Made by a program: the position numbers and the translations under genes
Notes under the pieces: generated by a model
Told to the model about the DNA's origin: nothing
Databases searched by the model: none
Seen by the model: the letters and a program-made list of their open reading frames with translations, nothing else
Assembly (NCBI GenBank): GCA_022844345.1
Contig: JALHLU010000009.1
Coordinates: forward strand, 1 to 64,000
Origin: Hyphomonadaceae bacterium
Lineage (GTDB): Bacteria > Pseudomonadota > Alphaproteobacteria > Caulobacterales > Hyphomonadaceae
DNA: 64,000 nt
Direction of reading: 5' to 3'
Shown: positions 14,750 through 25,655 of the stretch, in pieces
Layout of the letters: each line of letters starts with the position of its first letter
Position numbering within the stretch: position 1 is the first letter of the stretch

Positions 14750-15394
14750 TCAGACTTCCAGGTGGTAGGGCGTGCCCGCTTCGAAGAGCTTGCGAATCGC
14801 CTTGCCGGTGACGGCGGTGCGCAGCTGGTAGTGCGGCGGGTCGGGCATTGTCTTCCAGATGCCGCCCCATTCGAGGATGGGAGCGAGCGTGGCGCTGTCC
14901 TTCACCAGCTGGCCGATGGCGGCATAGGCGGGGGCATCCTGCGGCTTGTCGCCATTCATGTAGCGGCCGCCATTCTCGAAGATGCCGATGTCCCAGGCGA
15001 CGCCGAAATTGTGGTTGCTCTCGCCGCCCTTGGCGTTGGTGACCTTCTTCTCGCTCGAGAAAAGGCCGCGGCCCTTGGCGTAGAGCTTGTCCTGCTCGGC
15101 ATAGGTGCGCGTGCCGGAGATGATCTTGATGACATGCGGGCCACCGGCGACGGCCGCCATGAACTGGCGGGCGGCGCGCTGGGCCTTGATATGCAGGGTG
15201 CGGATGTTTTCTTCGGTGCGATTGTCGAACGCGCCGAATTCGGTGATCAGCGCGGCGGCGGCGGACTGGAAGGCGTTTTCAGCCGCTTCCGTCTTCGGGC
15301 CCCAGTCGCCGTCGAGCTTGCCCTGATAGAAGGCGCAGCACTTCAGCAGGCGCTGGCGAAACAGCACCTCAGCCTTGTCGAATGGCTTGCTCAT
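14750..15394 (-). CDS. M15-family peptidoglycan peptidase with N-terminal peptidoglycan-binding-like segment
   Basis: This is a 214-residue protein. Residues about 10-45 (YQGKLDGDWGPKTEAAENAF) resemble a peptidoglycan-binding repeat. The C-terminal half is an M15 zinc peptidase: His128 and Asp135 in SNHNFGVAWDIG and His188 in DPPHYQL are the expected zinc ligands, and GTRTYAEQDKLYAKGR is typical of phage endolysin-like L-Ala-D-Glu peptidases (M15C). No signal peptide is visible, which fits an endolysin-like or otherwise exported enzyme. It follows the RsmB-like gene on the same strand after 76 bases. A prophage origin is possible, but no other phage genes are nearby. Confidence 0.85.
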   Translation of the reverse strand: MSKPFDKAEVLFRQRLLKCCAFYQGKLDGDWGPKTEAAENAFQSAAAALITEFGAFDNRTEENIRTLHIKAQRAARQFMAAVAGGPHVIKIISGTRTYAEQDKLYAKGRGLFSSEKKVTNAKGGESNHNFGVAWDIGIFENGGRYMNGDKPQDAPAYAAIGQLVKDSATLAPILEWGGIWKTMPDPPHYQLRTAVTGKAIRKLFEAGTPYHLEV

Positions 15395-15470
15395 GACGAT
15401 CCCCGAATGCGCCCCACGCGCGAGCGCACTAGACAGGGTGGCCGATGCATTGGCAAGCGCGGCGCGGAAT

Positions 15471-16778
15471 TCAACCGGCCCGTCGCATCACCGCCATGTA
15501 GAACCCATCCGTGCCAGCTGTGCGCGGCGTCAGGCGGATGGAGCCGTCGGGGCGGCGGCATTTGCGGACGAGTTTGGCGCCGGCTTCTGTGAGCTGGCCC
15601 GAGCGGATGGCGGCTTCGGCGGCGTCGTCTGTGATGAAATCGGGGCGGTCGGCGAGGAAGCTGGCGAACTGGTCTTCGTTCTCTTCCATCAGGAAGGAGC
15701 AGGTGACGTAGACGAGGCGGCCGCCGGGTTTCACATAGTTGCAGGCCATGCGCAGGATCATCGCCTGGTCGCCGATGCGCTTCTCCAGCGCGTTGGGCTG
15801 CACGCGCCATTTGGAATCGGGCTTGCGGCGCCATGTGCCGACGCCTGTGCAGGGCGCATCGATCATCACGATATCCATCTTGAGATCGAGATCGTCGAGC
15901 GAGGCGTTTTCCTTGGGGTGGCGCAGCTGCACGTTGCGGATGCCGGCGCGCTCCATACGCGGGATGAGCGCTGACAGGCGCTTGCCGTCGATGTCGTGGC
16001 TGAAGATCTGGCCCTTGTTGTGCATCATGGCGGCCATGGCGATGGTCTTGCCGCCACCGCCGGCGCAGTAGTCGAGCACCTGTTCTCCGGGCGCGGCGCA
16101 CGAGGCGGCGGCGGCGATCTGGCTGCCCATGTCCTGCACTTCAACCCAGCCTTTTGAATAGGCGGGGATGGCCTCAACGCTTTCGCCGCGTTCGACGCTG
16201 TCGGCGGCGGGAATGCGGAAGCCGTTGACGAGTTCGGGCATCGGCTTGGCCTTGACGCCTTCGAGCGCACGGCCGGCCTTTTCGGGATCGGACTTCAGCG
16301 TGTTGACGCGAAGATCAATCGGCGCGCGGGCGGCCATCGCCATGCCTTCGGGCACGGCGTCCTGCCCGAAGGCGCGCAGCATGTGGGGCGTCAGCCATTC
16401 GGGGAAATCGCCCTGCACGTGCGGCGGCGCGACGGGATTTGGCGCCATCAGCAGGTTCTCGCGCTCTTTCCCCTGCAGCGGCGGCGGCGCGTGTTCGTCT
16501 TTCAGGGCTTCCTCGATCTTGCGGACATCCCAGCCCCACGCGTGCTTGAGCGCGCCAAGCGCGAGAATGCGCGGGCCGGCGGCTTCCATCGCAAACTCGA
16601 TCGAGTTCTTGCGGCGCAGCGCATCGACGACGAGGCCGGAAATCCATGCGCGATCCCGCGCGCCGGCGAAGCGGGACTTCTTGCCCCAGTCGCGCACGGC
16701 TTCCTTCACCGGCGTACGGCGTTCCAGCACGTCGCGCAGCACTTCGATGGCCGCCTGGATTTTTCCGCCGTCTCTCAC
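15471..16778 (-). CDS. RsmB-like RNA 5-methylcytosine methyltransferase (Fmu/NOL1/NOP2/Sun family)
   Basis: This is a 435-residue protein. It has an N-terminal NusB-like helical region and an SAM-binding domain with VLDYCAGGGGKT (234-245). The two catalytic cysteines typical of RNA m5C methyltransferases are present: Cys310 in DAPCTGVG and Cys360 in YVTCSF. Members methylate a cytosine in 16S rRNA (RsmB, C967) or related targets; which position this one modifies cannot be told. GTG 16778 is preferred because it overlaps the preceding gene's stop by 4 bases (GTGA); the longer frame back to 17039 is out-of-frame translation of that gene. Confidence 0.9.
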   Translation of the reverse strand: MRDGGKIQAAIEVLRDVLERRTPVKEAVRDWGKKSRFAGARDRAWISGLVVDALRRKNSIEFAMEAAGPRILALGALKHAWGWDVRKIEEALKDEHAPPPLQGKERENLLMAPNPVAPPHVQGDFPEWLTPHMLRAFGQDAVPEGMAMAARAPIDLRVNTLKSDPEKAGRALEGVKAKPMPELVNGFRIPAADSVERGESVEAIPAYSKGWVEVQDMGSQIAAAASCAAPGEQVLDYCAGGGGKTIAMAAMMHNKGQIFSHDIDGKRLSALIPRMERAGIRNVQLRHPKENASLDDLDLKMDIVMIDAPCTGVGTWRRKPDSKWRVQPNALEKRIGDQAMILRMACNYVKPGGRLVYVTCSFLMEENEDQFASFLADRPDFITDDAAEAAIRSGQLTEAGAKLVRKCRRPDGSIRLTPRTAGTDGFYMAVMRRAG

Positions 16779-17107
16779 GGATGCGGCCCCGCGCCGCCGT
16801 GGCGGTGGGCGAGGGCTCGGCCGATGGCGCGGACGTCCTGCAGGATGGCGAAGTCGCCGACGATGATGGCGTCGCCGGGCGCGCGGTCCTTGTCCATCAC
16901 CAGCATGGGGCAGCCCTGCCAGTCGGGGCCGACGAGATCTATGATCTGCTGGCGCGGGCGAGGATAGGCGATGCGGCGTACGTCTATCCTGTCGTTCCAG
17001 TGCGGATTGGCGATGAGCGCGCCTTCGAGAGTCGCGCAATCGTTGCAGTACCAGTCGAAACCGCCATCCTGAAAAGGCGCGGCGAGGATGAACAGGGTGT
17101 CTTTCAT
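16775..17107 (-). CDS. DUF3088 family protein
   Basis: This is a 110-residue soluble protein. The pattern MKDTLFILAAPFQDGGFDWY, CNDCATLEGAL, DVRRIAYPRPRQQIIDLVG and GCPMLVM is characteristic of DUF3088, a thioredoxin-fold-like family of unknown function with a CxxC pair. It is coupled by a 4-base overlap to the RsmB-like methyltransferase downstream. No enzymatic function can be assigned. Confidence 0.85.
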   Translation of the reverse strand: MKDTLFILAAPFQDGGFDWYCNDCATLEGALIANPHWNDRIDVRRIAYPRPRQQIIDLVGPDWQGCPMLVMDKDRAPGDAIIVGDFAILQDVRAIGRALAHRHGGAGPHP

Positions 17108-17142
17108 GGCGCCCTCTTAGCGCCAGCGGGGAGGCTTGTCGC

Positions 17143-19412
<2,270 letters not shown>

Positions 19413-19429
19413 CGCGGCAACCCACGCCG

Positions 19430-20149
19430 CTACCCCTTGAACGTCCGCGCGATCACGAACGTCTCCGGGCTTTCGGCGCGGCTTGAGGGGGGCTTCCAGT
19501 GGCGGACGTCTTCGAAGTTGGCCTTCAGCAGGTCGAGCAGTGATTTCTGCGCGCCGCCCTGGAAGACCTTGGTGACGAAGTTTCCGCCTTTCGCGAGATT
19601 CGCGATGGCGAACTCTGCGGCGATCTCGGCGAGGCCAACAGTGCGCACGTGGTCGGTTGATTTGTGGCCGACGGTGTTGGCCGCCATGTCGGAGAGGACA
19701 AGCGTGGGCTTCTCGCCGAGTGCGGCGATCAGCTTGTCGGTCATGCCCGGTTCGGCGATGTCCGCCTCGAAGATGGTGACGTTGGCCATCACGTCGATGG
19801 GGAGGAGGTCGATGCCGACCACCTTTGAGGCGCCTTTCTCGACCACGACCTGCAGCCAGCCGCCGGGGGCCGAGCCGAGATCGACCACGCGGGCGCCGCG
19901 CTTCAGGATTTTGAACTTCTCGTCGATCTCTTTCAGCTTGAAGGCCGCGCGCGCGCGATAGCCCTCTTCCTGCGCGCGCATCACATAGGGATCGCGCAGC
20001 TGGCGGTCGACCCATTCGCGCGAGGACTTGGAGAGGGTCTTCTTGCGCACCTTCTCCTTCTTACCCATCAATCGGCCGCCGGCGGGGCCGCGCGCATCGA
20101 TGGGCGCCTTCCAGCGGCGGCGGCCCTTGTCGTCTTCTTCAACGCTCAC
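19430..20149 (-). CDS. rlmE: 23S rRNA 2'-O-ribose methyltransferase RlmE (FtsJ)
   Basis: This 239-residue enzyme methylates U2552 of 23S rRNA in the ribosomal A-loop. It has the SAM motif VVDLGSAPGGWLQV and the K-D-K-E catalytic set in RARAAFKL, LVLSDMAAN, NFVTKVFQGG and SPETFVIA. An N-terminal extension of about 30 residues is basic and probably binds RNA. Its start overlaps the stop of the Ppx/GppA gene by 4 bases (ATGA), so the two are translated together; this pairing is common in alphaproteobacteria. Confidence 0.94.
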   Translation of the reverse strand: MSVEEDDKGRRRWKAPIDARGPAGGRLMGKKEKVRKKTLSKSSREWVDRQLRDPYVMRAQEEGYRARAAFKLKEIDEKFKILKRGARVVDLGSAPGGWLQVVVEKGASKVVGIDLLPIDVMANVTIFEADIAEPGMTDKLIAALGEKPTLVLSDMAANTVGHKSTDHVRTVGLAEIAAEFAIANLAKGGNFVTKVFQGGAQKSLLDLLKANFEDVRHWKPPSSRAESPETFVIARTFKG

Positions 20150-21264
20150 GATGCGGTCTCCTGACCTGTGGCGGCAGGGCGCTGACGCGGGCGGTTGCGG
20201 CGGCGCTGCTGCTGGTTGCGGCCGGGGCTGTTTCCGTTGCCATGCATCAGCGACAGGATGATGCCCTCGCGCAGGCCGCGATCGCCCACGCGCAGTCGGG
20301 CGGACGGCCAGGTCGCCCAGACGGCGGCGAGGATTGCGATGCCGGGGACCATGAGGTCTGACCTGCCGCCGACGAGGCAGGGTTCCTGCGCGCGCTGTTC
20401 GGCGGTGGACGTGACGAGACGGTTCATGGTGGCTTCGGCGCCCTCGCGATCCATCCAGATGCCGTCGACGGAGGACCGGATATAGCGCGGCAGGTTGAGG
20501 TGGACGCCAGCGAGGCTGGTGACCGTGCCGGAATTGCCAATGAGTTGGCCGCGCCCGGCTCGGAAGAGCGGGCCGAAACGCGTGGCCGCATCGTTGGCGA
20601 GCAGAAGTGATTGCACATGATCGAGCATCGGCTGGTACTGGGCTGTGCCGGTGCCGGGGAACATGTCCGCCAGCGTGACCACACCGACCGGGAACGACGC
20701 CCAGCCGAGGATGGGCGGCCGGGCGGCGCAGCCACGCACGCCCCGTTCGGCCGCGGCCTTTGCGTCAATCCAGGAAAGTTCGGTGGACCCGCCGCCGATA
20801 TCGATGACGAGCGCGAAGTCGTGGGCTGGATCGACCAGGTCGAGTGAGCCCAGCAGGGCGAACTTGGCCTCCTCTTTCGGGGAGATCAGCTCCATCTTCA
20901 GCCCGACCTGGCGGGTGACGTCGTTGAGGAAGGCGCGGCCATTGGAGGCGGCGCGGCAGGCCTGGGTCGCGATGTAGCGGGCGCGCACGGGCCTGTGCTT
21001 CTTCACCTTTTCCGAGCAGCGGCGCAGCGCCTCTATGGCCCGCCCCATGGCCTTCTCGGACAGGACGCCTGACCCGGCGAGTCCCTCACCCAGCGTAACG
21101 ATCTGCGAGAAGGAATCGACCACGCGCAGCCCGCCGGACGCCGAGCGTTCGGCGATCAGCAGCCTGCAATTGTTCGTGCCCAGGTCCAGCGCCGCGTAGA
21201 GGTTCGACGCGCCGCCGGACCGTCCTTGAGGCTTACCGCGCCTCGGACGGGATGGCTTCGCCAT
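20146..21264 (-). CDS. Ppx/GppA-family phosphatase
   Basis: This is a 372-residue ASKHA-fold protein. It has the phosphate-1 motif ALDLGTNNCRLLIAE, the Gly-rich VIDIGGGSTELSW, and the GNSGTVTSLAGV segment. The family hydrolyses exopolyphosphate and/or pppGpp. The C-terminal tail is basic and low-complexity (NQQQRRRNRPRQRP). ATG 21264 was chosen; the same frame extends back to 22272, but that part is antisense to hspQ and phhA. Whether it acts mainly as Ppx or GppA cannot be told. It is co-translated with rlmE. Confidence 0.9.
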   Translation of the reverse strand: MAKPSRPRRGKPQGRSGGASNLYAALDLGTNNCRLLIAERSASGGLRVVDSFSQIVTLGEGLAGSGVLSEKAMGRAIEALRRCSEKVKKHRPVRARYIATQACRAASNGRAFLNDVTRQVGLKMELISPKEEAKFALLGSLDLVDPAHDFALVIDIGGGSTELSWIDAKAAAERGVRGCAARPPILGWASFPVGVVTLADMFPGTGTAQYQPMLDHVQSLLLANDAATRFGPLFRAGRGQLIGNSGTVTSLAGVHLNLPRYIRSSVDGIWMDREGAEATMNRLVTSTAEQRAQEPCLVGGRSDLMVPGIAILAAVWATWPSARLRVGDRGLREGIILSLMHGNGNSPGRNQQQRRRNRPRQRPAATGQETAS

Positions 21265-21354
21265 GTAGCGATCCGTGATCTTGTTGCGACAGCCATAGCC
21301 CGATCCGCAGTCATTGGCACGCCTTAAGACGTGTTTACTGTCAAGCAAGGTTGC

Positions 21355-21390
21355 GAGCCGCATTCTGATGGGCGTAACTGAATGCGGCTC
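21355..21390. repeat. perfect 11-bp inverted repeat in the ppx-hspQ divergent region
   Basis: GAGCCGCATTC (21355-21365) and GAATGCGGCTC (21380-21390) form a perfect inverted repeat with a 14-base loop. It lies between two divergently transcribed genes, 91 bp from the ppx start and 106 bp before hspQ. No T-run follows, so a terminator is unlikely; an operator or an untranslated-region hairpin is possible. Confidence 0.55.
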
Positions 21391-21495
21391 TGGCGGGGTT
21401 TGGCGGCGTTTTGGCGCGGTAGATTGCGCTTTTGCCGGTGTGGCGGGGCCACATATTGCTTGGGGCTGGGCAGAATTGGGCCAGGGGCGCCGTCG

Positions 21496-21831
21496 ATGAT
21501 GGAATTGAACAAGGCAGCGAAGTTCGCGATCGGTCAGCAGGTCCGTCACCGGATGTTCCCGTTCAGGGGAATTATCTTCGACGTGGACCCCAAATTCGCG
21601 AACACACAGGAATGGTGGGACGCCATCCCCGAGGATATCCGTCCGACCAAGGACCAGCCATTCTACCACCTGCTCGCCGAGAACGAGTCGACGTACTACG
21701 TGGCCTATGTCTCCGAGCAGAACCTGTTGCCCGATGACGCGCCCGAGCCCGTGAACCACCCGCAGATCCCGGAAATGTTCGAGATCGACGATCACGGCAT
21801 GTACCGCAAGCGCGCAGTGCTGGCGCACTGA
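21496..21831 (+). CDS. hspQ: heat-shock protein HspQ (YccV-like, DNA-hemimethylation-binding fold)
   Basis: This is a 111-residue small protein. AKFAIGQQVRHRMFPFRGII, DVDPKF, QPFYHLL and YVAYVSEQNLL match the HspQ/YccV family. In enterobacteria HspQ is a heat-induced protein that binds and modulates the Lon protease. There are two adjacent ATG codons (21496, 21499); the first is used. It stands alone between the divergent ppx gene and phhA. I see no clear sigma-32 promoter. Confidence 0.9.
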   Translation: MMELNKAAKFAIGQQVRHRMFPFRGIIFDVDPKFANTQEWWDAIPEDIRPTKDQPFYHLLAENESTYYVAYVSEQNLLPDDAPEPVNHPQIPEMFEIDDHGMYRKRAVLAH

Positions 21832-21888
21832 GGCGAGCGCTGGCCGCCCCAACGTGACGAATCCCCCGGCGCGGCCTACATTCCGGGG

Positions 21889-22743
21889 ATGAGCAGCCAC
21901 ATCACCCTTCGCGACGATGACTATGTCATCGACCAGAACTGGGCGGGCTATACGGCGGACGAGCATGCCGTGTGGGATTTCCTGTACCGGCGGCAGGTCG
22001 GGATCCTGCAGGATCGCGCGGACCCCGCCATGCTGCGTGGGCTGGAGACGCTGAACCTCAATCGCGGCGGCATTCCCGATTTCAGCGAGATCAATGTCGA
22101 GCTGAAGGCGCGGACGGGGTTCGAGGTTGTGGCCGTGCCCGGCCTCGTGCCGGACGAGGTGTTCTTCAACCACCTCGCCAATCGCCGCTTCCCCGCTGGC
22201 CAGTTCATCCGCACGCGCGCGCAACTGGATTACCTGCAGGAGCCCGACATCTTTCACGATGTGTTCGGGCATGTGCCGCTGCTGACCGATCCAGTGTTCG
22301 CGGACTACATGGAGGCGTATGGCAAGGGCGGGCTGCGCGCGATGAAGTTCGGCCGGCTCAAGAACCTCGCAGCGCTGTACTGGTACACGGTCGAGTTCGG
22401 GCTGATCGAGACGCCCAAGGGACTGCGCATCTATGGCGCGGGGATTTCATCGTCGAAGGATGAGTCGATCTTCGCGCTGGATGATCCCTCACCCAATCGC
22501 ATCCGCTTCGACCTCGAACGCGTGATGCGCACGCGCTATCGCATCGACGATTTCCAGCAGACGTATTTCGTCATCCGCTCTTACGATGACCTGTTCCGCG
22601 CGACTGTGGATACGGATTTCGCGCCGCTCTATGGGCGGCTGGGGGATGGCGTCGGGTATGGGGCGGAGGATGTGCTGGGGACAGACGAAGTTATCACGCG
22701 CGGGACTCAGGCTTATGCGCGGGGGAAGGCCGGGGCTTTTTAG
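21889..22743 (+). CDS. phhA: phenylalanine 4-monooxygenase
   Basis: This 284-residue enzyme hydroxylates phenylalanine to tyrosine using tetrahydropterin, O2 and Fe(II). The iron ligands are His123 and His128 in PDIFHDVFGHVP and Glu169 in WYTVEFGL. The length and motif order are typical of bacterial single-domain enzymes lacking the eukaryotic regulatory domain. It stands alone: no pterin-recycling dehydratase (PhhB) gene adjoins it in the window. Confidence 0.95.
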   Translation: MSSHITLRDDDYVIDQNWAGYTADEHAVWDFLYRRQVGILQDRADPAMLRGLETLNLNRGGIPDFSEINVELKARTGFEVVAVPGLVPDEVFFNHLANRRFPAGQFIRTRAQLDYLQEPDIFHDVFGHVPLLTDPVFADYMEAYGKGGLRAMKFGRLKNLAALYWYTVEFGLIETPKGLRIYGAGISSSKDESIFALDDPSPNRIRFDLERVMRTRYRIDDFQQTYFVIRSYDDLFRATVDTDFAPLYGRLGDGVGYGAEDVLGTDEVITRGTQAYARGKAGAF

Positions 22744-22804
22744 ATGGAGCCGCGCTACTGCCCGGATGATAGGCTGTGAGTACTCGGCTACGGCCTGGCC
22801 ATCC

Positions 22805-22832
22805 TGATCCACCGTCGGAAAGCGCGCGTAGA
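22805..22832 (+). promoter_or_regulatory. ECF (RpoE-ChrR type) promoter candidate for the photolyase operon
   Basis: TGATCC (22805-22810), an 18-base spacer and TAGA (22829-22832) match the TGATCC-N18-TA(A/G) form recognised by the RpoE-ChrR class of ECF sigma factors that respond to singlet oxygen. It would start transcription about 25 bases before the photolyase start codon. Photolyase and cyclopropane-fatty-acid-synthase-like genes are known members of that regulon in other alphaproteobacteria. The rpoE-chrR genes are not in the window. Confidence 0.6.
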
Positions 22833-22863
22833 CACCCCAAATAACCCCAGTCTGTGAGTTGTC

Positions 22864-24315
22864 TTGGCTGATAGCCCCGTTCTTTTCTGGTTTCGCGATG
22901 ACTTGCGGCTCGCGGACAATCCGGGGCTGGCGGCGGCGCATGCGACGGGTAAGCCGTTAGTCACTGTCTACATTCTCGACGAGGAAAGCCGCGAGGCGCG
23001 GCCGATGGGCGGGGCCAGCAAGTGGTGGCTGGACAAGTCGCTCCGCACCCTTTCGGAGCGGATCGCGGGCAAGGGCGGCACGCTGATCCTCCGCCGGGGC
23101 AATGCGGAGGAGGTGATCGCCGGGCTGGTCGCGGAGACCGGGGCCGAGGCCGTGTTCTGGAACAGGCGCTACAATCCCTCCCGCAAGATCGATGAGCGGA
23201 TCAAGGTCGCGCTTAAGGCGGCCGATATTGCTGCGGAGAGCTTCAACGGGTCGCTGCTGGCTGAGCCATTTGCGATCAAGACGGGGTCAGGCGGCGACTT
23301 CAAGGTGTTCACGCCTTTCTGGAAGGCGCTGCAGGCTACCATCGATATCCCCCAGGCCGCAGCCGAGCCGCGCGCGCTGGCGGCGCCGCCGGAGGTGAGG
23401 TCTGACGACATTGACGACTGGGGCCTGCATCCCGCGCGGCCAGACTGGTCGGGCGGGCTCGCTGAGGCCTGGACGCCGGGAGAGATGGGCGCGCGAAAAC
23501 GGCTTCGGGATTTCCTCGCGGGTCCGATTACGGGCTATGCATCCGGCCGCGACAGGCCGGATCAGGACGGGACCTCGCGGCTTTCGCCCTACCTCCATTT
23601 CGGCGAGATCAGCCCCCACCAGGTCTGGCGCGCGGCGCGACATGTAGAAGAAGCGGGCGAGGCGCCGGCGAAGGACGTGCAGAAACTGTTGTCCGAAGTC
23701 GCATGGCGCGATTTCTCCAACCACCTTCTCTATCACGATCCGCAGATGGGAAGGCTGAGCTGGCGCCGGCAGTTCGACAATATCGACTGGCGCAAGGGCA
23801 CCAAGGCCGAGCTTGATGCGTGGAAGCGCGGCAAGACCGGCTATCCCATCGTTGACGCCGGCATGCGCCAGCTTTGGGCTACAGGCTGGATGCACAACCG
23901 CGTGCGGATGATCGCCGCTTCTTTCTTCGTGAAGGACCTACTGGTCCACTGGCGCACCGGCGAAGAATGGTTCTGGGACACGCTGGTTGACGCAGACGAG
24001 GCCAACAACGCGGCAGGCTGGCAGTGGACAGCGGGAACCGGGGCCGATGCTGCGCCTTACTTCCGTGTGTTCAACCCTGTGCTACAGGGGGAGAAGTTCG
24101 ACCCCGAGGGCGACTATGTGCGCCGCTGGGTTCCCGAGCTTTCCGACCTCGGCGTGAAATGGATCCATCGGCCATGGGAAGCGCCTGCACCGGTGCTCGA
24201 CCTTGCAGGCGTCCGTCTGGGCGAGACCTATCCCCAGCCGATCATCGACCACGATTTTGCGCGCAAGCGTGCGCTCGAAACCTACAAGTTCTCCAGCCAG
24301 GAATCCGTTTCATGA
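22864..24315 (+). CDS. phr: deoxyribodipyrimidine photo-lyase (cryptochrome/photolyase family)
   Basis: This is a 483-residue flavoprotein that repairs UV-induced pyrimidine dimers with light. The N-terminal antenna domain begins VLFWFRDDLRLADNP. The C-terminal FAD domain has TSRLSPYLHFGEISP, EVAWRDFSNHLLYH, MRQLWATGWMHNRVRM and the WDTLVDADEANNAAGWQW segment typical of class I CPD photolyases. The start is TTG at 22864, with GAG about 7 bases upstream and a candidate promoter 34 bp upstream. It overlaps the next gene by 4 bases (ATGA), as do all genes of this operon. Confidence 0.94.
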   Translation: MADSPVLFWFRDDLRLADNPGLAAAHATGKPLVTVYILDEESREARPMGGASKWWLDKSLRTLSERIAGKGGTLILRRGNAEEVIAGLVAETGAEAVFWNRRYNPSRKIDERIKVALKAADIAAESFNGSLLAEPFAIKTGSGGDFKVFTPFWKALQATIDIPQAAAEPRALAAPPEVRSDDIDDWGLHPARPDWSGGLAEAWTPGEMGARKRLRDFLAGPITGYASGRDRPDQDGTSRLSPYLHFGEISPHQVWRAARHVEEAGEAPAKDVQKLLSEVAWRDFSNHLLYHDPQMGRLSWRRQFDNIDWRKGTKAELDAWKRGKTGYPIVDAGMRQLWATGWMHNRVRMIAASFFVKDLLVHWRTGEEWFWDTLVDADEANNAAGWQWTAGTGADAAPYFRVFNPVLQGEKFDPEGDYVRRWVPELSDLGVKWIHRPWEAPAPVLDLAGVRLGETYPQPIIDHDFARKRALETYKFSSQESVS

Positions 24316-25655
24316 GCATCCCCCGCAAGCGTGTCGCGGTGATCGGCGGAGGCGTGGCGGGCCTCGGCGCCGCATGGGCGTTGCGCGAGAATGCCGACGT
24401 GGTGCTGTACGAGAAGGCTGAGCGTCTGGGCGGGCATGCCTGGACCGTGGACATCGATCACATGGGCACCGCCATGTCGGTGGACATCGGGTTCATCTGC
24501 TTCAACCGGCCGAACTATCCGAACTTCACCGCGCTGCTGCAGCATCTCGACGTGCCGACGACGTGGACAGACATGGCGTTCGCCGTGTCCGATCCGAATG
24601 GCTATGAGTGGTCGTCGGACCCGTGGGGCCTGTTTGCGTGGAAGCGCAACGCGCTGGACAAGCGGTTCCGCGGGATGATCGGCGAGATACTCGACTTCAA
24701 CAGTGCGGCGCGAGCGGAACTGGCGAAGGACAGCGTGCCGGACATGACGCTGGGCGCCTGGCTGGACGGCCACGGCTATTCGCAGTTGTTCCGCGACGCC
24801 TATCTTCTGCCCATGAGCGCCGCGATCTGGTCGACGCCGGAAAAGCTGATGCTGGACTATCCGGTGATCAGCTTCCTGAAGTTCTTCGACAACCACAAGC
24901 TGATGCACACGGTGCGCCCGATCTGGCGGACGGTGAAGGGCGGAAGCCGAAGCTATGTCCAGCGCCTGCTGCAGGACCTGCAGCCATGCTTGCGGCCGTC
25001 CGCGGACATCCAGGCGGTGCGTCCGATGGGACCGGGCAAGACGCAGGTGATCGAACGCGGACGGGCGCCAGAGACTTTCGATGCGGTGATCTTCTCGTGC
25101 CATGCGGATGCAGCGCTGGGCATGCTGGACGAGACCTATGATGAGCAGCGCATGGCGCTGGGCTCGATGCGGTTCTCGCAGAACACGGCTTTCCTGCACC
25201 ATGACAGCACCTTGATGCCCGAGCGGCGGATGGCCTGGGCGTCGTGGAACGTCAAGAAGGGTGCGGACGAGGCTGTGTGCGTCACCTACTGGATGAACCG
25301 TCTGCAGAAACTGCCCAACTCGCATCCGGTGTTCGTGACGCTGAACCCGGTGAACGAACCGGCGAAGGACAAGACTTTTGGCGTGTATCAGTTCGATCAT
25401 CCGATGTTCGACACGGCCTCGCACGCGGCGCGGCGTACGATCCAGCGGCTGCAGGGGCGCGATGGCCTGTTCTTCGCGGGGGCCTGGTTGGGCGACGGCT
25501 TCCACGAGGCGGGATTGCGCACCGGGCTTGAGGCGGCGTTCGCGCTGGGCGGGTCTGTGCCGTGGGAGGCGACGACAACCCACACGCATGTGCTGGCTCA
25601 TTCGCAGGCGGCCTTCATGGGGGCGCAGCACGGCGCGCTGGCGGCGGCACAGTGA
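24312..25655 (+). CDS. FAD-dependent amine-oxidase-like protein (COG2907 type)
   Basis: This is a 447-residue flavoprotein. It opens with a dinucleotide-binding fold (RVAVIGGGVAGLGAAWAL, then E35 in VVLYEKAERLGGHA) and ends with GLFFAGAWLGDGFHEAGL, the FAD-binding tail of amine-oxidase-like proteins. The set photolyase / COG2907 protein / DUF1365 / CFA synthase recurs across proteobacteria and is tied to light or singlet-oxygen stress and lipid modification. It probably oxidises a fatty-acyl or related lipid; the exact reaction is not shown by the sequence. ATG 24312 overlaps the photolyase stop. Confidence 0.88.
   Translation: MSIPRKRVAVIGGGVAGLGAAWALRENADVVLYEKAERLGGHAWTVDIDHMGTAMSVDIGFICFNRPNYPNFTALLQHLDVPTTWTDMAFAVSDPNGYEWSSDPWGLFAWKRNALDKRFRGMIGEILDFNSAARAELAKDSVPDMTLGAWLDGHGYSQLFRDAYLLPMSAAIWSTPEKLMLDYPVISFLKFFDNHKLMHTVRPIWRTVKGGSRSYVQRLLQDLQPCLRPSADIQAVRPMGPGKTQVIERGRAPETFDAVIFSCHADAALGMLDETYDEQRMALGSMRFSQNTAFLHHDSTLMPERRMAWASWNVKKGADEAVCVTYWMNRLQKLPNSHPVFVTLNPVNEPAKDKTFGVYQFDHPMFDTASHAARRTIQRLQGRDGLFFAGAWLGDGFHEAGLRTGLEAAFALGGSVPWEATTTHTHVLAHSQAAFMGAQHGALAAAQ

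Noticed and set aside
21265-22272. The N-terminal extension of the Ppx/GppA frame back to 22272
   Set aside because: These 336 residues are antisense to hspQ and phhA; the family starts at MAKPSRPRRG, so ATG 21264 was used.
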